This document shows positions 18,671-24,562 of a stretch of DNA of 64,000 nt, piece after piece. The stretch is from CAZWSX01 sp964636985. Its GTDB lineage: Bacteria; Planctomycetota; Planctomycetia; Pirellulales; Pirellulaceae. The stretch lies in assembly GCA_964636985.1 (NCBI GenBank), contig CAZWSX010000003.1:361627-425626 (forward strand), in the 5' to 3' direction. The notes under the pieces are model-generated. The model searched no databases. It was not told where the DNA came from and was given only the letters and a program-made list of their open reading frames with translations. The position numbers and the translations under genes were made by a program. Each line of letters opens with the position of its first letter. Position 1 is the stretch's first letter.

Positions 18671-19627
18671 CTAGTTTTCTCCCCCGTCGCGCAAGTGTCG
18701 CCCGGTCAGCGAAATGAAGACGTCTTCCAGCGTCGCATGCCGCGTGGTCAACGTAGCGAACGATCGGCCACTGCTCTGCAAATGATTCATCAACGCCGGC
18801 AACGCAATATGCGGCTCGTCGACCGAAAGGCTGTAGGCGCCGTCCTCGTGCCGGACCGCCCGCACCGACGGCAAGTTCTGAAACTCGGCATCCGTCGCCT
18901 TCATTCCGTTTTCTTCAAGCGAGAAGTCAACAATGTGTTGCCCGCCCAAGTTCGCAATCAATTCCGCAGGCGTTCCCAGCGCGATAATGTTTCCATGATC
19001 CACCACGGCGACGCGGTCGCACAATCGCTCGGCCTCGTCCATGTAGTGCGTGGTGACGAACACGGTTTTGCCCGCATCGCGAAACGACCGGATGATCTCC
19101 CACAACTGCCGCCGCGATTGCGGATCGAGCCCCGTCGTCGGCTCGTCCAGAAAAAGAATGTCAGGCGACCCAACAATCGCACAAGCGACAGCCAAGCGCT
19201 GCTTTTGTCCGCCCGAGAGTTTCTCGACATAAGCGCCGGTTTTCTCTTGCAGCGAAACCTTCGCGATGGCTTCCTCTGCCGAAACGCCGCTTGCATAAAA
19301 CGATCGAAAAAGATGGACCGTTTCGCCGACGGTCAGCTTATCGGCCAAGCGCGTCTCCTGCAGCGAGATGCCAATCCGTTCGCGAATCGCTTGATCGTCG
19401 TGCCCCCACCGCAGGCCCAGCACTTCGATTTCGCCCGAGGTCGGCGCCAGCAGCCCCTCGATCATTTCCATGGTGGTCGTTTTGCCAGCACCGTTGGGCC
19501 CCAGCAAACCAAAGCACTCGCCACTGGCCACCTCCAAATCGATGCTGCGAACGGCCTCGACAGGCGGCTTGGCCGCATACGTTTTGACTAACTGCCGGCA
19601 CCGAATCGCCATCTTGGGAGGGTTCAT
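18671..19627 (-). CDS. ABC transporter ATP-binding protein (DrrA-like)
   Basis: A 318-residue ATPase. The ATG at 19627 gives MNPPKMAIRCRQLVKTY directly before the nucleotide-binding fold; the frame is open further upstream without resemblance to the family. Motifs: Walker A GPNGAGKTT, signature LSGGQKQR, Walker B DILFLDEPTTGLDP, and the switch His in VFVTTHY. The C-terminal about 90 residues (DFSLEENGMKATD onward) match the usual regulatory tail of DrrA/CcmA-type exporters. It is followed without gap by the permease. Confidence 0.92.
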   Translation of the reverse strand: MNPPKMAIRCRQLVKTYAAKPPVEAVRSIDLEVASGECFGLLGPNGAGKTTTMEMIEGLLAPTSGEIEVLGLRWGHDDQAIRERIGISLQETRLADKLTVGETVHLFRSFYASGVSAEEAIAKVSLQEKTGAYVEKLSGGQKQRLAVACAIVGSPDILFLDEPTTGLDPQSRRQLWEIIRSFRDAGKTVFVTTHYMDEAERLCDRVAVVDHGNIIALGTPAELIANLGGQHIVDFSLEENGMKATDAEFQNLPSVRAVRHEDGAYSLSVDEPHIALPALMNHLQSSGRSFATLTTRHATLEDVFISLTGRHLRDGGEN

Positions 19628-19877
19628 GCGTGAAATGATACTCGGCGGCGCCGGTACCGGCCACAAAGGGTAGGGAAGATCACGAAGCGTTGAAGGCCGG
19701 TCGACTGTGTAGCAATTCAAAGGCGGTCGAAGCGACACGATGAGAAAAGAAGAGGTTCGCGCTGATTTCTGATTAATCTGGTTCTCGCGCCAACCGCACA
19801 ATCTGGTGCCAATAGGAACCCGATTCTTCACAAGCGGCTCACCCTAGTTCCTTCTATACTCTGCGAACGTACGCCTC
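19628..19877. other. Non-coding spacer between HNH and ABC genes
   Basis: No gene is seen in 250 bases. It should hold the promoter of the ABC pair and the 3' end of the HNH transcript. No T-rich hairpin terminator is obvious. Confidence 0.4.
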
Positions 19878-20735
19878 TCACTGAAAGCAATTTGATGTGT
19901 CAAACGAAATCTTAAATGGCTTACCTTCTCTTTCTCTTCTCACGATATCCATCAATTCGAAGAATCGCTCGCAACCATTTACGGGAACTGGCATAAACGC
20001 GCCCAGATGACTTACGGTTTCCCTTTTCACGGTGACAACAACAAGAAAAAACTCAACGTCGTTGACTTTGCCCGGTACAACGAAGTGCGGTTCGTCGATC
20101 GGGAGATCGTTGCTTTCCAAGCCAATGATCAGAGATTTGAGGTCCGGATGTGCCATAGTTGGGTCCTGAATCCGCCGTCTAATCGCTTGAACAATTTCGG
20201 CCGCTGCATATTCGTATCCATAGCACTTAAACAAAGCGAGATAAGCAGCACGCAGGATAGCTGTGTGAAAGACGTTTTTTGAATAGTTTGTGTAAGACAC
20301 GTTGAACCCAGAGACTTCGCCGGCCTTCATCACACGCACAACGTGTTGGAGCGCCTTTGGGTCAGTGGCACGGCCCACAACCCGAAAGTTCTTGGTTTCC
20401 GTTCCGCACGCCAGATCAGCAGCAATCCGTTGACCGTTAACATCGAGCATAGTCCTGAGCGTTCCAAAACCACGAAAGACATCTGACAGTTCCTGAAACC
20501 TGACGAGGTGCGAGTCGAGGGAACTGCCTTGTTCGTTATTGCATCTTGTACACGTCAACACGACTGCCTTGCCGCCCACCGCGCCGGGAACTACGTGGTC
20601 TATCGATAATCCGTCAAAGTGAGTTTGCTGCCAACAAAGTGGGCATATGAGTGCATCATCCGTGGTTGAAAGTTGTGCCGCGCGCTGGCTGGACGCATAG
20701 TGCTCAAACATTCTCCGATTTGTTCTCGCATTCAT
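19878..20735 (-). CDS. HNH endonuclease family protein
   Basis: A 285-residue protein with a clear HNH nuclease module near the N-terminus: CPLC (Cys31, Cys34), IDHVVPGAVGG (Asp46-His47) and CTRCNNEQGS (Cys62, Cys65, Asn66-67), a beta-beta-alpha metal finger. The remaining about 210 residues are not recognised. Base composition looks AT-richer than its neighbours by eye, which fits horizontal gain. It follows the 172-codon gene by 42 bases on the same strand and lies downstream of the tRNA array. HNH genes beside tRNA arrays are known from mycobacterial elements, but whether this one acts in mobility or defence is not shown. Confidence 0.82.
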   Translation of the reverse strand: MNARTNRRMFEHYASSQRAAQLSTTDDALICPLCWQQTHFDGLSIDHVVPGAVGGKAVVLTCTRCNNEQGSSLDSHLVRFQELSDVFRGFGTLRTMLDVNGQRIAADLACGTETKNFRVVGRATDPKALQHVVRVMKAGEVSGFNVSYTNYSKNVFHTAILRAAYLALFKCYGYEYAAAEIVQAIRRRIQDPTMAHPDLKSLIIGLESNDLPIDEPHFVVPGKVNDVEFFLVVVTVKRETVSHLGAFMPVPVNGCERFFELMDIVRREREGKPFKISFDTSNCFQ

Positions 20736-20777
20736 GTTCTTTGTCTCGAATAGAAATACCGGCGTAGGACATTCGGC

Positions 20778-21296
20778 TCAAAGTGAAGTCGCGGTCCGGG
20801 CTAACTCGCCAGCATTGAACAGCAATCTTTCAGGTCGCCCAGCGGCCACACAATTTGATTGTTGCAGATCGACCGTCACGTGTTGCGGCGTCAACTCCTG
20901 AGGATCGTTAACTTCGCAGACCGTGCCGATGATTTTATCAGCAGATGCGATGTCTCCTTCCGAACGAATGAGTACCGAGGCAAGCGTCTCCGTAACATCA
21001 TGCCACTTATCGGCGAGAAACTCCGTAGGTGACTGCAAAGCCGCTACGATGCCCTTCCAACTTGGGCTATCGCGGTCGGCAGCTTCGAACACGAATCCTT
21101 CATTTTGTCTGGCGCGCATCCACTCGCCGACGCCCTCCACAGGCAACAACTCCAAGAAGCTCACCGGAACATAGGGGCCGCAAGCCTGATAGAGCCGAAA
21201 GCTCGCGACGTCGACTCCAATGGCCTGGGGAACACGGCCAACGACGTAATGATTTCCATCCGTGTCGCAGATCATGATCAGTTTGAAACGCCACAT
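20778..21296 (-). CDS. Unknown 172-residue protein next to HNH nuclease
   Basis: I do not recognise this protein. It is soluble-looking, with no transmembrane helix or signal peptide, beginning MWRFKLIMICDTDGNHYVVG. The start at ATG 21296 is the only one giving full length. It lies 42 bases upstream of the HNH gene on the same strand, so they may form a two-gene unit. Function may be linked to the nuclease (partner, inhibitor or specificity factor), but the sequence gives no direct support. Confidence 0.55.
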   Translation of the reverse strand: MWRFKLIMICDTDGNHYVVGRVPQAIGVDVASFRLYQACGPYVPVSFLELLPVEGVGEWMRARQNEGFVFEAADRDSPSWKGIVAALQSPTEFLADKWHDVTETLASVLIRSEGDIASADKIIGTVCEVNDPQELTPQHVTVDLQQSNCVAAGRPERLLFNAGELARTATSL

Positions 21297-21647
21297 GTTT
21301 GTTCTGCCTTGTCAATTTCCAATCGACCTCGATCATTCACGTCGGAATTCTAGAGACCGAGCGACAGGGATAAGCCGACTTTGACAGAACTTTGATACGG
21401 CCGCGTTTTGTTTTTGCGCAACCCATGCGCCAGCGGCCTGCAGAACATCCAAGAGCCCGTGCCATTGCCCCCTTACTAGCCACGCCCAAACAGGGCATTC
21501 CGAGGCTATCGCCAAATCCCCCGGGCGTTTCATGAAAAAATTCCGCCAACTGTTGCGCCGCCATCGGGGTTGCGGTTGACCTTCAGAGCCCTATTCCGAG
21601 GGCCTGGCCGCTAAAGTGCGCCCCTGTTTGATAACGGAGAATTAGCG
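21297..21647. other. Non-coding region between the 172-residue gene and the small ORF
   Basis: No gene seen in 351 bases. A TTGACA at 21381-21386 on the + strand is not followed at normal spacing by a convincing -10. The promoter of the 172-residue gene and that of the 37-codon ORF should both lie here. Confidence 0.4.
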
Positions 21648-21761
21648 ATGGTGGGATTGGGCAATCCGTTCGCAATAGCGATCGAACTCTTAGGCGTGAC
21701 CGCGATGGCGATCATTGTGATACTGCTTGCGACAGGCCGACGAGAGTTCGACCGCCGCTAA
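21648..21761 (+). CDS. Small single-helix membrane protein candidate, 37 aa
   Basis: A short frame, ATG 21648 to TAA 21761. It has AACGGAGA at 21633-21640 as ribosome site and codes for a 37-residue protein: a short hydrophilic start, a hydrophobic core GVTAMAIIVILLATG (about residues 16-30), and a basic tail RREFDRR. This is the layout of a one-pass inner-membrane peptide. It lies convergent to the tRNA array, 28 bases from the last tRNA. There is no homology evidence, so coding is inferred from ribosome site, size and hydrophobicity. Confidence 0.5.
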   Translation: MVGLGNPFAIAIELLGVTAMAIIVILLATGRREFDRR

Positions 21762-21789
21762 GAATCGCCCCCCCTTCGATGCCGCCAAG

Positions 21790-21862
21790 TATCCCTGTCA
21801 GGAGTCGAACCTGAACTACGACCTTCGCAGGGTCGCGTGCGAATCCTTAACACTTCAGGGAC
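21790..21862 (-). tRNA. tRNA-Arg(GCG)
   Basis: Cloverleaf folds with acceptor GTCCCTG/CAGGGAT, D stem GTGT/GCAC, anticodon stem CGACC/GGTCG and T stem TCAGG/CCTGA. The anticodon loop CTGCGAA gives GCG (codon CGC). Bacteria normally read CGC with ACG, so this is an unusual anticodon. No CCA is encoded. Last gene of the array. Confidence 0.82.
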
Positions 21863-21870
21863 AGAAAAAA

Positions 21871-21943
21871 TCGCCAGTTCAGGAATCGAACCTGATCTTC
21901 CAGCTTCGGAGGCTGACGTGCGTATCCAGCACACCCACCGGCG
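21871..21943 (-). tRNA. tRNA-Arg(CCG)
   Basis: Acceptor CGCCGGT/ACTGGCG, D stem GTGT/GCAC, anticodon stem TCAGC/GCTGG with loop CTCCGAA, anticodon CCG. Shares D-arm and T-arm sequence with the next Arg tRNA, suggesting a common origin. No encoded CCA. Confidence 0.87.
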
Positions 21944-22009
21944 TTTCTTGCGTTCAATGGTTTTTGCCACAGAGGGCTCAAAGGTTGAGAATCGAAGGGG
22001 AGAAGGGGT

Positions 22010-22048
22010 GAGTGGGAGGTAGGGAGCAAAAGATTTTCACTCCCACTC
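22010..22048. repeat. Perfect hairpin in array spacer
   Basis: Arms GAGTGGGAG at 22010-22018 and CTCCCACTC at 22040-22048. The spacer 21944-22116 also holds pyrimidine/purine-rich tracts with CTCYGTG-type words (for example CCTCCGTGCTCTCTGTG), of a kind seen in many planctomycete intergenic regions. Confidence 0.55.
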
Positions 22049-22116
22049 TCCTTCAACACCCCATCTCACATTCTTCTCCATGTCCTCCGTGCTCTCTGTG
22101 TTTAAACAAACCGAAG

Positions 22117-22187
22117 CACGAGCGCGAGGAGTCGAACCCCGTCCAACAGTTTTGGAGGCTGTCTGCTCACCCAGGAGCGTCACTCGT
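22117..22187 (-). tRNA. tRNA-Trp(CCA), mismatched anticodon stem
   Basis: Acceptor ACGAGTG/CGCTCGT, D stem GCTC/GAGC, T stem CGGGG/CCTCG. The loop CTCCAAA gives anticodon CCA. The closing pair of the anticodon stem (ACAGC/ACTGT) is a C-A mismatch and the D loop is only six bases, so the gene may be degenerate. Discriminator G is as expected for Trp. Confidence 0.72.
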
Positions 22188-22264
22188 AAATTTTTACTTC
22201 CCCTCTTCTCCGTTCCCTCCGTGTCTCCGTGGTGAAACTCTCTCCACGCTCTGCGGCAAACAAG

Positions 22265-22350
22265 CGGAAGGCGAGGGAGTCGAACCCACATCGCCGTGAA
22301 GCGAACCACGTTAGCACCGTGGCCCAGCCAACCGTATCTGGCTGCCTTCC
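22265..22350 (-). tRNA. tRNA-Ser(GCT)
   Basis: Class II tRNA, 86 bases. Acceptor GGAAGGC/GCCTTCC, D stem CCAG/CTGG, anticodon stem CCACG/CGTGG with loop GTGCTAA (anticodon GCT). A long variable arm is closed by TCGC/GCGA. One mismatch lies in the T stem (GTGGG/CCCTC). Confidence 0.88.
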
Positions 22351-22361
22351 TCAAGGATCAA

Positions 22362-22435
22362 TAGCCGAAGTGGGAGTCGAACCCACAAGCACCAGACTCT
22401 CGATCTGGCCGCTTTGCCAATTTGCGTACTCGGCT
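22362..22435 (-). tRNA. tRNA-Leu(GAG)-like with short variable loop and C33
   Basis: Acceptor AGCCGAG/TTCGGCT, anticodon stem CCAGA/TCTGG, T stem GTGGG/CCCAC. The 7-base loop TCGAGAG puts GAG at 34-36 and C at position 33, where U is nearly universal. The D arm AAATTGGCAAAGC and the CCAGA/TCTGG stem resemble bacterial Leu tRNA, yet the variable region is only TGCTT instead of the long class II arm. Probably a trimmed Leu tRNA; functionality is uncertain. Confidence 0.62.
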
Positions 22436-22528
22436 ATGTGTGATTTGCCACAGCGAGAATCGCTCCCCATCTCCCATTCTCCCTCTCCCCCATTCTCCTC
22501 CCCCGACTCTTTGGCAAAATCCCGAACA

Positions 22529-22601
22529 TGACTCGTGCGGGAATCGAACCCGCGTTCTCAGCGTGAGAGGCTGAAGTCCTGTACCGTTAGACGAACGAGC
22601 C
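22529..22601 (-). tRNA. tRNA-Glu(CTC)
   Basis: Acceptor GGCTCGT/ACGAGTC, D stem GTCT/GGAC, anticodon stem TCAGC/GCTGA with loop CTCTCAC (anticodon CTC), T stem GCGGG/CCCGC. All regular. No encoded CCA. Confidence 0.9.
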
Positions 22602-22611
22602 AAAAGAAGAG

Positions 22612-22692
22612 TGCGCCGGGCAGGAGTTGAACCCGCAATGCCAAAGCGAGTGGTTTACAGCCACCTGGACTTGCCCATGTTCCAACCGACGC
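22612..22692 (-). tRNA. tRNA-Tyr(GTA)
   Basis: Acceptor GCGTCGG/CCGGCGC, D stem GGA/TCC, anticodon stem GGTGG/CCACT with loop CTGTAAA (anticodon GTA), T stem GCGGG/CCTGC. The variable region is about 11 bases, intermediate for a class II tRNA. Discriminator A. Confidence 0.87.
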
Positions 22693-22725
22693 ATGCTTGC
22701 CTTGAAACACTGTGTTTTGCGATGA

Positions 22726-22799
22726 TGGCCCGAGTGGGATTCGAACCCACAGCATCTTCGGGTTTAAGCCAAAGTGGTCTGCCGGTTGCCTACCGAGCC
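22726..22799 (-). tRNA. tRNA-Leu(TAA) with short variable loop
   Basis: Acceptor GGCTCGG/TCGGGCC, anticodon stem TTTGG/CCGAA with loop CTTAAAC (anticodon TAA), T stem GTGGG/CCCAC. The D arm CGGCAGACC is Leu-like. The variable region is only GATGCT (six bases), so the long arm that Leu tRNAs normally have is missing. Discriminator A. Confidence 0.72.
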
Positions 22800-22817
22800 G
22801 CGGCGAAGCTCACCAAA

Positions 22818-22888
22818 TAGTCTCGGATGGAATCGAACCATCGTTTTCGGCGTGTCATACCGGCGCCCTGCCATTGGACGACGAGACT
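22818..22888 (-). tRNA. tRNA-Val(GAC)
   Basis: Acceptor AGTCTCG/CGAGACT, D stem GTCC/GGGC, T stem GATGG/CCATC. The loop ATGACAC gives anticodon GAC. The anticodon stem CCGGT/GCCGA has a C-A mismatch at its outer pair, so it is slightly degenerate. Confidence 0.8.
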
Positions 22889-22908
22889 GCATTCAGACCC
22901 CTTGAAAA

Positions 22909-22978
22909 TTGCAGGCCCCGGATTCGAACCGGGCAGCGCGGCCTTATGAGGGCCGCCCAGGCGCCAGCCAAACCTGCA
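22909..22978 (-). tRNA. tRNA with CAT anticodon (Met or Ile2), odd D arm
   Basis: Acceptor TGCAGGT/GCCTGCA, strong anticodon stem CGGCC/GGCCG with loop CTCATAA, T stem CCCGG/CCGGG. The D region (13 bases) gives only a 3-bp GGC/GCC stem and does not fit the normal D arm. Met or lysidine-type Ile cannot be distinguished; no initiator feature is seen. Confidence 0.72.
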
Positions 22979-22986
22979 TAGCGTGT

Positions 22987-23007
22987 GGTTCGATCAAGGA
23001 TCGAACC
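22987..23007. repeat. Perfect hairpin built of T-arm-like sequence
   Basis: Arms GGTTCGATC at 22988-22996 and GATCGAACC at 22999-23007 in the gap between the CAT and Leu(CAG) tRNAs. Both arms look like tRNA T-arm sequence but no cloverleaf surrounds them. May be the remains of two inverted tRNA ends. Confidence 0.5.
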
Positions 23008-23013
23008 CCTAAG

Positions 23014-23095
23014 TCGTCGAGGGGAGAGTCGAACTCCCATGCCTAACGGCGTTCCGTTCTGAGCGGAGTGTGTCTGCCAGTTTCACCACTCGACG
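23014..23095 (-). tRNA. tRNA-Leu(CAG)
   Basis: Canonical class II Leu tRNA: perfect acceptor CGTCGAG/CTCGACG, D stem GTG/CAC, loop CTCAGAA (anticodon CAG), and a variable arm with GCC/GGC stem. T stem GGGAG/CTCCC. The outer anticodon-stem pair is a C-A mismatch. It shows what the two short-arm Leu genes nearby lack. Confidence 0.88.
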
Positions 23096-23227
23096 AGTGA
23101 CAAGAGAGGAGGAACGAGACATTGACCCGCTGAAGGTTCGCGCGGCATGCAAGAGAACATTTCGCGAAGCCTCAACCGGTCCAACTTATCGCTGCCCTCT
23201 CTCCCTTGGCGGCGTTGCTAGCGCCAG

Positions 23228-23299
23228 CGACTCATGTGGGATTCGAACCCACCTACTCGGATTGAAAGTCCGATGACCTCACCAGAAGTCAAATGAGCC
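23228..23299 (-). tRNA. tRNA-Glu(TTC)
   Basis: Acceptor GGCTCAT/ATGAGTC, D stem GACT/GGTC, anticodon stem TCGGA/TCCGA with loop CTTTCAA (anticodon TTC), T stem GTGGG/CCCAC. Discriminator G. Regular. The 132-base spacer before it on the + strand (23096-23227) shows no second tRNA. Confidence 0.9.
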
Positions 23300-23340
23300 A
23301 TGTCTTCTCTACTGTCTACTGCTCTCCTATCTACTGTCTA

Positions 23341-23366
23341 TTTTTGGACGCCAGAGCGTCCAAAAA
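23341..23366. repeat. Perfect A/T-flanked hairpin in array
   Basis: Arms TTTTTGGACGC at 23341-23351 and GCGTCCAAAAA at 23356-23366 around CAGA. Symmetric, so it could end transcription in either direction. A pyrimidine-rich tract with repeated CTACTGTCTA precedes it (23306-23340). Confidence 0.65.
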
Positions 23367-23370
23367 TCAG

Positions 23371-23445
23371 CGTCCCTGGCGGGATTTGAACCCGCGGTCT
23401 CCACCGTGACAGGGTGGTGAGTACTCCTGGCTACTCTGCAAGGAC
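23371..23445 (-). tRNA. tRNA-Asp(GTC)
   Basis: Acceptor GTCCTTG/CAGGGAC, D stem GAGT/ACTC, anticodon stem CCACC/GGTGG with loop CTGTCAC (anticodon GTC), T stem GCGGG/CCCGC, discriminator G. Regular. Confidence 0.9.
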
Positions 23446-23465
23446 ATGTGTCAACAAAACTAAGG

Positions 23466-23536
23466 TGGAGCCATCGGGAGTTGCACCCGAATCTCCGGTT
23501 TGCAAGACCGGCGTCTTCCTGTTGGACGATAGTCCC
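23466..23536 (-). tRNA. tRNA-Ala(TGC)
   Basis: Acceptor GGGACTA/TGGCTCC with an A-C mismatch but with G3-U70, the classic Ala identity pair. D stem GTC/GAC, anticodon stem CCGGT/ACCGG with loop CTTGCAA (anticodon TGC), T stem TCGGG/CCCGA. The T loop reads TGCAACT rather than TTCAACT, an unusual change. Confidence 0.83.
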
Positions 23537-23652
23537 ATGTTTTGAGCAGTGGATCAGGAGATCAGTAGACCGAGTTGAGTAGCCGAAGAGTCATTGCATT
23601 CAACGTCCTCTCTGCTCTTGCTGCTTTCTCTACTGTCTCATCTCAACTCTCT

Positions 23653-23680
23653 ATTTTTGGTCGCAAGAGCGACCAAAAAT
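23653..23680. repeat. Perfect A/T-flanked hairpin in array
   Basis: Arms ATTTTTGGTCGC at 23653-23664 and GCGACCAAAAAT at 23669-23680 around AAGA. Same layout as the element at 23341 and also preceded by a CTCTACTGTCT tract (about 23626-23639). Together they look like a repeated array element. Confidence 0.65.
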
Positions 23681-23770
23681 GCGGGAGCCGTGGGACTCGA
23701 ACCCACAAGCCAGCATTAACCAGCCGCCTGTTTTCGAGACAGGTTCCTCATCCGATCCGGATGACTCCCG
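23681..23770 (-). tRNA. tRNA-Ser(CGA)
   Basis: Class II, 90 bases: acceptor CGGGAGT/GCTCCCG, D stem TCC/GGA, anticodon stem CCTGT/ACAGG with loop CTCGAAA (anticodon CGA), long variable arm of about 20 bases, T stem GTGGG/CCCAC. Discriminator appears to be C, unusual for Ser (normally G). Confidence 0.87.
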
Positions 23771-23859
23771 TGAAAAGCGATTTCGTGCGGCCACACATTG
23801 CGAGGGAAGGCCTGCCCCCAAACCTTCGCCCGCAACACGTTGAACGCACTGCCATCGCA

Positions 23860-23936
23860 GTTGCGAAGACTGGAATTGAACCAGTGACAACCTGATTCAA
23901 AGTCAGGCATCGGTACCAACACCGAATCCTTCGCAA
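23860..23936 (-). tRNA. tRNA-Gln(TTG)
   Basis: Acceptor TTGCGAA/TTCGCAA, D stem TCGG/CCGA (with two extra bases before it), anticodon stem CCTGA/TCAGG with loop CTTTGAA (anticodon TTG), T stem ACTGG/CCAGT. D and T arms closely resemble the neighbouring Asn tRNA, suggesting tandem duplication. Confidence 0.85.
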
Positions 23937-23951
23937 TAATTACCGACCCAG

Positions 23952-24024
23952 CTGCGAGGGCTGGAATTGAACCAGCGTCACGGCGGTTAACAGCCCCCAG
24001 TCCTTACCAACAAGGAACCTCGCA
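23952..24024 (-). tRNA. tRNA-Asn(GTT)
   Basis: Acceptor TGCGAGG/CCTCGCA, D stem CCTT/AAGG, T stem GCTGG/CCAGC, loop CTGTTAA (anticodon GTT), discriminator G. The anticodon stem GGGGG/CCGCC has a central G-G mismatch. Close in sequence to the adjacent Gln tRNA. Confidence 0.82.
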
Positions 24025-24040
24025 AGAATCTTGTTCTCAA

Positions 24041-24111
24041 AGCGTCTAGCGGGAATTGAACCCACGCCTCCGACTTGGCACGCCAGCGCGCTACCTCTAC
24101 GCCATAGACGC
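24041..24111 (-). tRNA. tRNA-Gly(GCC)
   Basis: Acceptor GCGTCTA/TAGACGC, D stem GCG/CGC, anticodon stem CTGGC/GTCGG with loop GTGCCAA (anticodon GCC), T stem GTGGG/CCCGC. Discriminator T is as expected for Gly. Confidence 0.87.
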
Positions 24112-24150
24112 ATTTGCTACATCGACCGAATTGTCAAACATCGCTTTCAG

Positions 24151-24222
24151 AGCACCGGGTGGGAGTCGAACCCACGTACCTGCATTACGGGTGCAGAGTC
24201 CTAGCCGCTAAACGACCAGTGC
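24151..24222 (-). tRNA. tRNA-Thr(CGT) with C33
   Basis: Acceptor GCACTGG/CCGGTGC, D stem GTTT/GGAC, anticodon stem CTGCA/TGCAG, T stem GTGGG/CCCAC. The loop CCCGTAA gives anticodon CGT, with C at position 33 instead of U. The D arm resembles the Glu tRNAs of the array, so an anticodon change from another tRNA is possible. Confidence 0.72.
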
Positions 24223-24303
24223 ATTTGTTCGGTGACCCGTCGAGCGCAAGCTTTTGACCGCGCTCGACGGGGACTGTATTTCCGTGCCTCAAAATCTTCA
24301 CAG

Positions 24304-24376
24304 TGGGACTCGACGGACTTGAACCGCCACCGACTCGGTTAAAAGCCGAGCATGCTGCCGCTAACACCTGAATCCC
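24304..24376 (-). tRNA. tRNA-Lys(TTT)
   Basis: Acceptor GGGATTC/GAGTCCC, D stem GTGT/GCAT, anticodon stem CTCGG/CCGAG with loop CTTTTAA (anticodon TTT), T stem GGCGG/CCGTC, discriminator A. Regular. Confidence 0.88.
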
Positions 24377-24399
24377 ATTGGTTTCGTTCATGCTGTCAG

Positions 24400-24471
24400 T
24401 GGTCTGGGAGGCGCTCGAATCCTCGTATCCTGTTCTTCAGACAGGCGCTACACCGTCTCAGCTACCAGACC
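24400..24471 (-). tRNA. tRNA-Phe(GAA)
   Basis: Acceptor GGTCTGG/CCAGACC, D stem GCT/AGC, anticodon stem CCTGT/ACAGG with loop CTGAAGA (anticodon GAA). The T arm (GAGG/CCTC around ATTCGAGCG) has one mismatched pair. First gene of the array in transcription direction; only 30 bases separate it from the upstream terminator. Confidence 0.86.
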
Positions 24472-24501
24472 GTTTCGTTTCAAACCTTCCCTCCGCGCAC
24501 G

Positions 24502-24534
24502 AAAAAAGCCCGACATCCTGCGGACGCCGGGCTT
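24502..24534 (-). terminator. Rho-independent terminator upstream of tRNA array
   Basis: On the - strand, AAGCCCG and CGGGCTT arms are followed by a T run (the six A at 24502-24507). It would end the transcript of the 43-codon ORF, 29 bases after its stop, just before the tRNA array begins. Confidence 0.72.
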
Positions 24535-24562
24535 GGCGAGGGAACTCGCTGCCAAGCAGACG

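Noticed and set aside
22987..23007. A further tRNA between the CAT and Leu(CAG) genes
   Set aside because: Only T-arm-like sequence is present as a perfect hairpin; no anticodon arm or acceptor can be formed.
23096..23227. A missing tRNA (Pro, Ile, His or Cys) in the 132-base spacer
   Set aside because: No T-loop-like GGTTCGA-type sequence and no cloverleaf was found on either strand.
21790..24471. CRISPR array suggested by the regularly repeated GTCGAACC-type motif
   Set aside because: The repeated motif is the T-arm of tRNA genes; spacing and flanking sequence match cloverleaf tRNAs.
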